DNA of 34,943 nucleotides. It comes from Oscillospiraceae bacterium. GTDB taxonomy: Bacteria > Bacillota_A > Clostridia > Oscillospirales > Oscillospiraceae. Where the stretch lies: contig JAETOP010000025.1 of assembly GCA_021771675.1 (NCBI GenBank), forward strand, positions 1-34,943, read 5' to 3'. Made by a program: the position numbers and the translations under genes. Shown piece by piece: positions 28,443 to 34,943 of this stretch; position 1 is the stretch's first letter; every line of letters begins with the position of its first letter. The notes under the pieces are model-generated. The model saw only the letters and a list, made by a program, of their open reading frames with translations. It had not been told where the DNA came from and did not search any database.

Positions 28443-29516
28443 ATGGCACAGCTTCGCTTAGAGCATGTGGATAAGATTTATGACAATAAGGTTCAGGCGG
28501 TGTTCGATTTCAACCTGGATGTGAAGGACGGGGAGCTGATCGTTCTGGTGGGCCCCTCCGGCTGCGGCAAGTCCACCACCTTGCGAATGATCGCCGGATT
28601 GGAGGACATCTCCCGGGGGCATCTGTACCTCGACGGAAAGGACATCACCCAGACCCCCGCCAAGGATCGGGACATGGCCATGGTATTCCAAAACTATGCC
28701 CTCTACGGCCACATGACCGTCTATGAAAACATGGCCTTCTCCCTGACCCTGCGGAAGGAAGACCCCAATGTCATCCACAAGAAGGTGCTGGCGGCGGCGG
28801 AAATCCTGGATCTCACCAGCCAGCTGAACAAGAAGCCCAGCCAGCTCTCCGGCGGTCAGCGCCAGCGAGTGGCCATGGGCCGCTCCATTGTCCGCAATCC
28901 CAAGGTGTTCCTTTTCGACGAGCCCCTTTCCAACCTGGATGCCAAGCTCCGGGGCGCCACCCGGCGGGAGATTCTGTTGCTGCACAAGCGGCTGGGGGCC
29001 ACCATGCTCTATGTCACCCACGACCAGACCGAGGCCCTGACCCTGGCAGACCGGATTGTCTGCATGTCCATGGGCCATGTCCAGCAGGTGGGCACGCCCC
29101 TGGAGCTCTACGACTCCCCGGCGAACCTCTTTGTGGCCAGCTTCATCGGCCTGCCCCCCATGAATTTCTTCGATGTGACCGTGGCTGGGGCTGAACTTCG
29201 GGGCAAGGATTTCCAGGTGCCCCTGACGGAGCAGGAGCAGAAGATCCTCTCCGCCTACCAGGGGAAGGAGATCACCCTGGGAGTTCGGCCGGAGAACATT
29301 GTCGAGGGCGGGAGCCTGAGCGTCAAGGTGTTCTCCAATGAGAACCTGGGCATGAACACCCTGGTTCACGGTCATCTGGGCACCGCCCGGATCACCGCCA
29401 AGCTCCGGGGCTGGAAGAGCTACAGGCAGAATGATGTGGTGAAGGTCAGCTTCCAGCGGAAGCACTTCTTCGACAAGCAGACCACCAACGCCATCGGAAG
29501 GGAGCAGAAGGCATGA
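28443..29516 (+). CDS. MsmX/UgpC-type ABC transporter ATPase
   Basis: The 357-aa product has Walker A GPSGCGKST (about 38-46), Q-loop MVFQNYALYGHMTVYENMAF, signature LSGGQRQRVAMGRSIVRNP, Walker B VFLFDEPLSNLDAKLR, H-loop YVTHDQTEA, and a C-terminal TOBE-like regulatory domain (LGVRPENI). It powers CUT1 permeases. In many Firmicutes one MsmX serves several transporters and is encoded elsewhere; here the ATPase is in the operon itself. GGAGG is 8 nt before ATG 28443. It overlaps the following membrane gene by 4 bp. Confidence 0.93.
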   Translation: MAQLRLEHVDKIYDNKVQAVFDFNLDVKDGELIVLVGPSGCGKSTTLRMIAGLEDISRGHLYLDGKDITQTPAKDRDMAMVFQNYALYGHMTVYENMAFSLTLRKEDPNVIHKKVLAAAEILDLTSQLNKKPSQLSGGQRQRVAMGRSIVRNPKVFLFDEPLSNLDAKLRGATRREILLLHKRLGATMLYVTHDQTEALTLADRIVCMSMGHVQQVGTPLELYDSPANLFVASFIGLPPMNFFDVTVAGAELRGKDFQVPLTEQEQKILSAYQGKEITLGVRPENIVEGGSLSVKVFSNENLGMNTLVHGHLGTARITAKLRGWKSYRQNDVVKVSFQRKHFFDKQTTNAIGREQKA

Positions 29517-30046
29517 AAAACGAGACGCTTCGTAAATTCGTGGTTTCCCTGAAACGCAAGCCCCAGAACATCGCCATGGCGGCTCTGGTGGTATCCTTCC
29601 TGGTGTACTCTCTGAATCTGACCAGCATTTCCAACACCACCGCCAAAATCCAGGGGACCGGGATGGGCTTTGCGGGCTTCTGCACCATGCTGTTTTCCAT
29701 TTTGTCCTTCGTGTGCTTCCTCAATGCCTTCCCCTACCGGAAGAAGGCAAATGTGCCCATGCTGGTGCTGATGTTCGGGATGTTCGCCATTGTGGTGGGC
29801 TGCGACTGGTACTATCTGGGAGTCATCTCCCGGGCCATCACCCGGGCGGAAAGCCCCATCAGTTCGGTGGACTTCCCCTATGTGGCCAAGGCCCAGGGCG
29901 TGCTCCACTGGCATATGGTGCTGCTGGGAGTTACCACGCTGCTGGTCATTACCCTGCCCGTGTACCGCAAGGCCCTGCACAAAATCAAGACCTCTGTGGA
30001 CGTGGAGGACAACGGCAGGCTGGACGCTATCGACATTACTGATTAA
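29513..30046 (+). CDS. Small four-helix membrane protein 3 of the transport operon
   Basis: The 177-aa product has helices near 20-37, 52-71, 80-100 and 131-149, a basic N-terminus and an acidic C-terminal tail (VDVEDNGRLDAIDITD). It overlaps the ATPase by 4 bp and is the last gene before a terminator. Not recognised. Together with proteins 1 and 2 it makes three unknown small membrane proteins locked around the ATPase by overlapping start and stop codons. Confidence 0.65.
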   Translation: MKNETLRKFVVSLKRKPQNIAMAALVVSFLVYSLNLTSISNTTAKIQGTGMGFAGFCTMLFSILSFVCFLNAFPYRKKANVPMLVLMFGMFAIVVGCDWYYLGVISRAITRAESPISSVDFPYVAKAQGVLHWHMVLLGVTTLLVITLPVYRKALHKIKTSVDVEDNGRLDAIDITD

Positions 30047-30050
30047 ATGA

Positions 30051-30079
30051 AAATAGGGAGGCGGAAGCCTCCCTATTTT
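30051..30079 (+). terminator. Terminator of the transport operon
   Basis: AAATAGGGAGGC-GGAA-GCCTCCCTATTT, a 12-bp perfect stem with a GGAA loop and a short T-run, 4 bp after the stop of membrane protein 3. Confidence 0.8.
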
Positions 30080-30346
30080 GAAGAGGGAAGCCCTTGATGC
30101 AAGATAGAAATCTCGATATTCATTCCTGGCGGAATGAGCGATATGCGCTGCGCGCTTGATAGACCCGGTGGGTTTCGATATGCGCTGGGGCGCAAGAAGG
30201 AATGAATATCCAATCGAATGCGAACAACGTGAGCATCTCTCGAAATCGAAGATTTTATCGAATTTTCCCGAGAGGGAAAATATATCGACTTTCGCCACAG
30301 AACCGGCAAATCCTGAATTTGCTGGGTGAAGCAAAAGGAAAGCAAT
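30080..30346. repeat. Intergenic repeat region with inverted and direct repeats
   Basis: GATATTCATTCCT (30115-30127) and AGGAATGAATATC (30198-30210) are perfect inverted 13-mers. Between them CGATATGCGCTG occurs twice. A further tract (AATCGAAGATTTTATCGAAT to GAGAGGGAAAATATATCGAC) has the ATCG-rich style of dispersed clostridial repeats. No gene; any promoter for the downstream genes must be in the right part. Confidence 0.6.
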
Positions 30347-31000
30347 ATGGGAAAAAACGACAAAAACACCCCCCTGCGGTCGCCGGAGCAGCTGCGGGAG
30401 ATTTCTGACTATTACAAGCTGAATACCAAGGCCGTGGAGGACCTGGCGAATGCCACTGCCGAAAACTCCCCGCAGGTTTCCCAGGAGGAGCTGAAGAAAT
30501 ACCGCTCCAGGTCAGGCATCCATCTGCCCAAATGGCTGAAGGCGGTGCTATTAAAGGCCTGGTTTGCCGGAGCGGTCTGTTTTTTCATCTTCTGGGGCCT
30601 GGGAATGTACCTAACCAATCTGCTGGATATGATGCTGGTCTTCGGCGTCGCCCTGGGGATGGTCATGGATTTGCTGGTGAACAGCATTTTCCGCTTTGCC
30701 GCCGCCACCCCCGGGGAGAACGACGGCTGGATGATGTTTCCGAAAAAGGGATTGGGAGCGTTCTTTGGAAACATTCTGTACGCTTTTTTACTGCTCTTTT
30801 GTGTGTATTCCCTGTATCAGCTGCTCAATACCGCCATTGTGAGCTTCACCGGACAGACTGATTCCGTGCCCGTTGGGGTGGAGCCCATTCTCTTTGGCCT
30901 GTTTTACATGGGCTTTGACCTGCTCTTTGTGGGAATGAAGCACCTGGCACGGCGGATTGTGGCCGATGCGAAAATAAGTGTGAAGGAAAGGAAGAACTGA
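30347..31000 (+). CDS. Integral membrane protein upstream of GH28
   Basis: The 217-aa product has a soluble N-terminal helix-rich part (about 1-65, SPEQLREISDYYKLNTKAVE) and four helices near 70-90, 93-114, 140-163 and 178-198. AAAGGAAAG lies 5-6 nt before ATG 30347; the upstream ATG at 30326 lacks a site. It is 2 bp from the GH28 gene, hence co-translated with it. Not recognised. The N-terminal part could be a docking or regulatory segment. Confidence 0.65.
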   Translation: MGKNDKNTPLRSPEQLREISDYYKLNTKAVEDLANATAENSPQVSQEELKKYRSRSGIHLPKWLKAVLLKAWFAGAVCFFIFWGLGMYLTNLLDMMLVFGVALGMVMDLLVNSIFRFAAATPGENDGWMMFPKKGLGAFFGNILYAFLLLFCVYSLYQLLNTAIVSFTGQTDSVPVGVEPILFGLFYMGFDLLFVGMKHLARRIVADAKISVKERKN

Positions 31001-31002
31001 AT

Positions 31003-32550
31003 ATGAAGCTTCTCTTTGTCAGCGGGGTTTCCGCCTGCTTTGAACTGGATAACGACGCTCCCTACTACGCCCCGGAAAGCTATACCGTGTGGCTGGACGG
31101 TGAGCCACAGTTTGAGGGGAATGCCAACGTGTTCTCCCTTTTCTCCCTTCGCCCCGGGGCCCATTATCAGGTGGCGGTCACCACAGCTCAGGGCAGGGAA
31201 GAGCTGGAATTCACCACCCCCGCCGTCACCGCCGGGGTGAATGTAAGGGATTTCGGTGCGGCGGGAGACGGCGTCACCGATGATACCGCAGCCATTCAGG
31301 CGGCCATCCATTGCCTGCCGGAGGGGGGGCTGCTCCATTTCCCGGCGGGCCGGTATCTCACCGCCCCTCTGGCGCTGAAAAGTCATATCACCCTCTCTCT
31401 GGGGGAGGGGGCGGTGCTCCTGGGCACGCCCCAGCGAGACCGGTATCCCGTGATTCCCGGGGAGGCAGAGGACTTGTTTACCGGGCAGACCCGGGTGTTC
31501 GGCGCCTGGGAGGGCAACGCGGCTCCCATGTATCAGTCCCTGATTTTTGCGGAGCACGCCCGGGACATCACCATTGTCGGGCCCGGCACCGTGGACGGCA
31601 ACGCCCAGAACAGCGATTTCTGGACCCATTTCAGGGAATTCTCCGCCGGACGACCCCGGCTGTTCTTTTTCGGTCACTGTGAAAACATCACCGTTCACGG
31701 CATCACCGCCCAGAATTCCGCCTCCTGGCAGTTCCATCCCTTCTTTTCAAGAAAGGTGGGGCTGTATGACCTGTTCGTCAAGGCCCCCAAGGACAGCCCC
31801 AATACCGACGCCATCGACCCGGAATCCTGCGACGGCGTGGGAATCATCGGCTGCCGGTTCAGCGTGGGGGACGACTGCATCGCCATCAAGTCCGGCAAAA
31901 TCGACCTGGGTCGGAAATACAAGCAGCCCGCCGACCACCACACCATCCGCAACTGCCTGATGGAGTTCGGCCACGGGGCGGTGACCCTGGGCAGCGAAAT
32001 CGGGGCGGGGGTGCGCAACCTCTCCGTCTCCCAGTGCTGGTTCCGGGGAACCGACCGGGGCCTGCGGATCAAGACCCGCCGGGGCCGGGGCAAGGACTGC
32101 GTGCTGGATCAGATTCTCTTCGAGAACATCCGCATGGAATCGGTGCTGACGCCCGTGGCCATCAACATGTGGTACAACTGCTGCGATCCGGACCGGTTCA
32201 GCGAATATGTGTGGAGCCGGGAACAGCTGCCGGTGGATGAGCGCACCCCCCATCTGGGAGGCTTCACCTTCCGCCATCTGACCTGCACCGATGTCCAGGT
32301 GGCCGCCTGCTACATCGACGGCCTGCCGGAGATGCCCATCGATGCCGTCCGCTTTGAGGATGTATCCTTCACCTATGCCCAGGACGCCAGACCCGGCAAG
32401 CCCATCATGAAAAATTTCTCCCGGGAGGAGTGCCGCCTGGGGCTGTATTTCGACAATGTGCGCCGGATTGCCCTGAAAAACGTCTCCCTGGAGGGCCAGG
32501 CAGGGGAGAAGGTTGTGGCGGCCCACTATGAGTCCCTGGAAACGGAGTGA
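31003..32550 (+). CDS. GH28 polygalacturonase-family hydrolase, cytoplasmic
   Basis: The 515-aa product has an N-terminal fibronectin-like beta domain (about 1-75) and a beta-helix starting VNVRDFGAAGDGVTDDTAAI. Catalytic motifs of GH28 are complete: NTD (267-269), DD in VGDDCIAIKSGK (D290, D291), GHG (323-325) and RIK (355-357). It hydrolyses alpha-1,4-galacturonosyl links, likely in exo mode on oligomers, as bacterial enzymes with the N-terminal domain usually do. No signal peptide. It overlaps no gene but is packed between the membrane protein and GH105. Confidence 0.93.
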   Translation: MKLLFVSGVSACFELDNDAPYYAPESYTVWLDGEPQFEGNANVFSLFSLRPGAHYQVAVTTAQGREELEFTTPAVTAGVNVRDFGAAGDGVTDDTAAIQAAIHCLPEGGLLHFPAGRYLTAPLALKSHITLSLGEGAVLLGTPQRDRYPVIPGEAEDLFTGQTRVFGAWEGNAAPMYQSLIFAEHARDITIVGPGTVDGNAQNSDFWTHFREFSAGRPRLFFFGHCENITVHGITAQNSASWQFHPFFSRKVGLYDLFVKAPKDSPNTDAIDPESCDGVGIIGCRFSVGDDCIAIKSGKIDLGRKYKQPADHHTIRNCLMEFGHGAVTLGSEIGAGVRNLSVSQCWFRGTDRGLRIKTRRGRGKDCVLDQILFENIRMESVLTPVAINMWYNCCDPDRFSEYVWSREQLPVDERTPHLGGFTFRHLTCTDVQVAACYIDGLPEMPIDAVRFEDVSFTYAQDARPGKPIMKNFSREECRLGLYFDNVRRIALKNVSLEGQAGEKVVAAHYESLETE

Positions 32551-32554
32551 GTGT

Positions 32555-33682
32555 ATGTACGAAAAAATTGACGCCTACATCCACCGCCTTGTCCGGGAAT
32601 CCACCCCCGACCGAACCGTCTGGAACATCGAGAAAATCCGGGAGGGGAAGAAGGGCAGCTGGAACTACATCGACGGCTGCATGATGACCGCCCTGCTCGC
32701 CATGGCGGAGATCACCGGCGAGGAGGAATACTTCCGGTTCGTAGAGCATTTTATTGACGATTACATTTTGGAGGACGGCACCATCCGCACCTACCAGCCG
32801 GAAAAATACAATCTGGACGACATCAACGAGGGGCGGGTGCTGCTCCCGCTGTACCGGGCCACGGGAAAGGAGAAGTACCGCCTTGCCGCAAACCGGTTGA
32901 AGCACCAGCTGGATACCCAGCCCCGGACCTTCCAGGGGAATTTCTGGCACAAGGCCATCTATCCCAATCAGGTCTGGCTGGACGGCATCTATATGGCCCA
33001 GGTGTTCTACGCCCTGTATCAGCGCCAATTTGCCGGCGGGGATTATTCCGACATCCTAAGGCAGATCGAAACCGTGAGAAATGAGATGTTTGACGAGAAG
33101 AAGGGCCTTTATTACCACGGCTATGATGCCAGCCGCACCGCCTTCTGGGCGGACCCGGTTACCGGCTGCTCCAAAAGCTTCTGGCTGCGGAGCATCGGGT
33201 GGTTCAGCGTGGCCCTGGCGGATTTGCTGGAAATCATCACCGGCCCGGGCAGGCAGACGCTGGAGGATATTTTCACCCAGCTCATGGCGGGGATTGACCG
33301 GTATGCCGACCCGGAAACCGGCATGTATTACCAGGTTCCCGACCAGCCGGGGCGGGAGGGGAACTACCCCGAAACCAGCGGCAGCTCCATGATCGCCTAT
33401 GCCATGCTGAAAGGGGCCCGGCTGGGCATTTTGGATAGAGAATATGCCGCCAAAGGTCAGAAGACCTTCAGCGGCATTGGAGAAAAATATCTGTCCTTTA
33501 CCGGCGATACCCTGAATCTGGGGGGCATCTGCCTGGTGGCGGGGCTGGGCCCGGAAAGCAACCGCCGCCGGGACGGAAGCTTTGAATACTATATCTCTGA
33601 GCCGGTGGTGGAGAACGACGCCAAGGGCGTGGCCCCCTTCATCCTGTGCTACACGGAGATCAGGCGGCTCACTCAAGCTTGA
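32555..33682 (+). CDS. GH105 unsaturated glycuronyl hydrolase (YteR-like)
   Basis: The 375-aa alpha/alpha-barrel protein has VWLDGIYMAQVFYALYQ with D143, the position of the catalytic Asp in Bacillus YteR; NLDDINEGR (D88, D89), FWHKA (H132) and YYHGYDASRTAFWADP are further active-site landmarks. GH105 enzymes hydrate and remove the unsaturated uronic acid left by pectate or rhamnogalacturonan lyases. Start ATG 32555 is 5 bp after the GH28 stop. No signal peptide. The last 14 bp overlap the end of the convergent AraC gene. Confidence 0.93.
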   Translation: MYEKIDAYIHRLVRESTPDRTVWNIEKIREGKKGSWNYIDGCMMTALLAMAEITGEEEYFRFVEHFIDDYILEDGTIRTYQPEKYNLDDINEGRVLLPLYRATGKEKYRLAANRLKHQLDTQPRTFQGNFWHKAIYPNQVWLDGIYMAQVFYALYQRQFAGGDYSDILRQIETVRNEMFDEKKGLYYHGYDASRTAFWADPVTGCSKSFWLRSIGWFSVALADLLEIITGPGRQTLEDIFTQLMAGIDRYADPETGMYYQVPDQPGREGNYPETSGSSMIAYAMLKGARLGILDREYAAKGQKTFSGIGEKYLSFTGDTLNLGGICLVAGLGPESNRRRDGSFEYYISEPVVENDAKGVAPFILCYTEIRRLTQA

Positions 33683-34457
33683 TTTTCACGCTGTCCTCGT
33701 CCGGGTCTACCCGGGACTCCTTCTGGGATTCCAGATAGTAGCTGGGAGCTACGCCGTATTTTTTCTTGAACATCCGGGAGAAGTACAGCGGCTCCCGGAA
33801 GCCGCACTGCTGGGAGATTTCGGCGATGTTGTGGCTGTCGGTGTAGCCGTAGGAGAGCATGTCCGCTGCGGTTTGCAGCCGCTTGTCGGTGAGGTATTTG
33901 TGGGGGGTTACCCCCAGCTCCTTCTTGAAGAGCTTTCGCAGATAGTCGTAGCTGAAAGGGAAGGACTGCAAGAATTTGTCCAGCTCATAATTGCAGTCCG
34001 GGTAGTTCTGGATGATGTTGCTTTCAATCTCCTCCACCACCTTGCTCACCGGCTGGGTCTTGTGGTAGCAGATCAGGTAGCAGTAGATCAGGTCGCCATA
34101 GGGGGACAGCAGCAGCCGCCGCCGGTCCGAATCCCCGTTGAAGTGGTAATAGGCCGCCTGGAAGGCTTGCAGCAGGAACTGGTTGCTGTCATCCTGGACG
34201 ATCACCGGGGACTTGAAGGGAAGCGCCGTTTCGGTGAGGTTGATGTGGATATTGGTAAACCCGTCGCTGCTGTTGTTGCGGTGGGGCACCAGGGGAGGCA
34301 CCACCACAATGTCGCCCTTTTTATAGTTCAGGTCGAAATCGTCGAAGTGGAAGGTGCCGCTGCCCTCGGTGCAGTACACCAGCTCCCAGCTGCTGTGGGC
34401 GTGGCGGCTGACGGTCAATGTGAGAAGATGCTTGCCAACATATACGATGTTATTCAT
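33669..34457 (-). CDS. AraC-family transcriptional regulator
   Basis: The 262-aa product has an N-terminal cupin sensor domain (HAHSSWELVYCTEGSGTFHF, GDIVVVPPLVPHR) and a C-terminal double HTH (YDYLRKLFKKELGVTPHKYL and NIAEISQQCGFREPLYFSRM, then FKKKYGVAPSYYL). ATG 34457 follows GGGGTG at 8 nt; longer in-frame starts lie inside the leader palindrome. It sits convergent to the GH28-GH105 genes and is the obvious candidate regulator of the pectin genes, sensing a sugar in the cupin. Confidence 0.92.
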   Translation of the reverse strand: MNNIVYVGKHLLTLTVSRHAHSSWELVYCTEGSGTFHFDDFDLNYKKGDIVVVPPLVPHRNNSSDGFTNIHINLTETALPFKSPVIVQDDSNQFLLQAFQAAYYHFNGDSDRRRLLLSPYGDLIYCYLICYHKTQPVSKVVEEIESNIIQNYPDCNYELDKFLQSFPFSYDYLRKLFKKELGVTPHKYLTDKRLQTAADMLSYGYTDSHNIAEISQQCGFREPLYFSRMFKKKYGVAPSYYLESQKESRVDPDEDSVKIKLE

Positions 34458-34496
34458 ATCATCACACCCCGTTTGCTTTTTGTAGGTAACACCACA

Positions 34497-34641
34497 TAAT
34501 GGGACAAGAGCTTTCGGCGAGAGATCTTGACCCAGATGAAAGTGTGAAAAGTGCGGGAATACTTTGTGTATTTCCAACTTTTCACACTGCACAGATGGGA
34601 CAAAATATCCGGCGAAAGCCGAAGCTCCCATTGCGCAGTGT
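34497..34641. promoter_or_regulatory. Large nested palindrome in the leader of the AraC gene
   Basis: The outer arms AATGGGACAAGAGCTTTCGG and CCGGCGAAAGCCGAAGCTCC with CCATT pair imperfectly. The inner GTGTGAAAAGT (34542-34552) and ACTTTTCACAC (34577-34587) are perfect 11-mers. It lies between the promoter and the start codon, so a long hairpin would form in the AraC mRNA leader, or a protein would bind the DNA. Confidence 0.55.
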
Positions 34642-34650
34642 TGCCTAATG

Positions 34651-34679
34651 ATTATATCAGAAATTCGACGCTTTGTCCA
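34651..34679 (-). promoter_or_regulatory. Promoter of the AraC gene
   Basis: Minus strand: TGGACA (34679-34674), 17 bp, TATAAT (34656-34651). A start near 34644 gives a leader of about 187 nt. Confidence 0.7.
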
Positions 34680-34752
34680 TGGGTTTTTCCAGGGAAAGAA
34701 AAGTGGGAAGGCCAAACCCGGTTTTAGGTTATCGGCATTCGTAAGCATTTCA

Positions 34753-34943
34753 GCAAATTGTAATTTGAAGCGCAGGGCGCTTCACCCCAAACCCGCATGG
34801 GGGTGGTCAGTAATTACCGCATAAGTATTCGCCCGGTAACGTTTTCTGGGCAGAACGTTGCGTGGTAATGGGTAACGGCTTCTGAGAAAGGCTCCCCTGT
34901 GTAAGGGGAGCTGGCACGGCGAAGCCGTGACTGAGGGACTGTG
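34753..34943. repeat. Second copy of the dispersed repeat (cut by the window edge)
   Basis: From GCAAATTGTAATTTGAAGCG to GACTGAGGGACTGTG it matches 20902-21086 with small differences, in the same orientation. It contains AAGCGC-AGG-GCGCTT and CTCCCCTGTGTAAGGGGAG hairpins. No gene. Confidence 0.8.

Overview
The window looks like chromosome of an anaerobic, spore-former-related gut Clostridia (Oscillospiraceae-like). The reasons are an Rnf complex, a SpoVT/AbrB-type fragment, CUT1 transporters of the LplB/YtcP type, pectin-sugar catabolism, near-consensus TTGACA-17-TATAAT promoters and strong AGGAGG ribosome sites. The species cannot be fixed from sequence alone. Bases 1 to about 6,500 appear lower in GC and have an accessory, horizontally acquired character. 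The rest is GC-rich core and metabolic DNA.

Region 1 (1-6,500, accessory). The left edge cuts a minus-strand gene for a primase-helicase of the TOTE conflict-system type (AEP primase motifs, then the start of an SF2 helicase). Then come a truncated AbrB-like regulator, a small ORF, and a flavin reductase facing an HxlR regulator across two promoters whose -10 boxes overlap. From 3,580 to 5,270 there is a dense toxin-antitoxin island. It has three minus-strand small-RNA genes, each with a consensus promoter and a hairpin terminator. Two of them run into tiny plus-strand peptide genes (27 and 28 aa), and the 28-aa one is a holin-like type I toxin. Broken copies of a ribbon-helix-helix gene accompany them, next to an intact RHH-zeta toxin pair. 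An XRE repressor with a 14-bp inverted-repeat operator and a DUF6809-like gene follow. The region ends at a tRNA-Thr(GGT) whose 3' end points into it.

Region 2 (6,860-16,460, respiratory operon). The order is rnfC, an rnfD-rnfG fusion, rnfE, rnfA, rnfB, then a gene fusing a membrane anchor, two FMN-binding domains and a five-heme NrfA nitrite reductase. After it come a NusG-domain-II protein, ResB and CcsA (System II cytochrome c maturation). The layout suggests that ferredoxin-derived electrons leave the Rnf complex through covalently bound flavins to a surface NrfA that reduces nitrite to ammonium, with no NrfH or quinone step.

Region 3 (16,656-34,943, pectin/galacturonate utilisation). 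uxaB-uxaA (tagaturonate reductase, altronate dehydratase) diverge from a TIM-barrel sugar isomerase-like gene. A pectin methylesterase diverges from a long operon with a six-helix membrane protein, two CUT1 permeases, a solute-binding protein without a lipobox, two small membrane proteins, an MsmX-like ATPase and a third small membrane protein. Another membrane protein, a GH28 polygalacturonase, a GH105 unsaturated glycuronyl hydrolase and a convergent AraC regulator complete the locus. None of the three pectin-degrading enzymes has a signal peptide, so the picture is import of methylated oligogalacturonides followed by cytoplasmic breakdown. Dispersed palindromic repeats sit between transcription units.

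The strongest leads are the Rnf/flavin/NrfA fusion system and the triplicated antisense-RNA/micro-toxin cluster.
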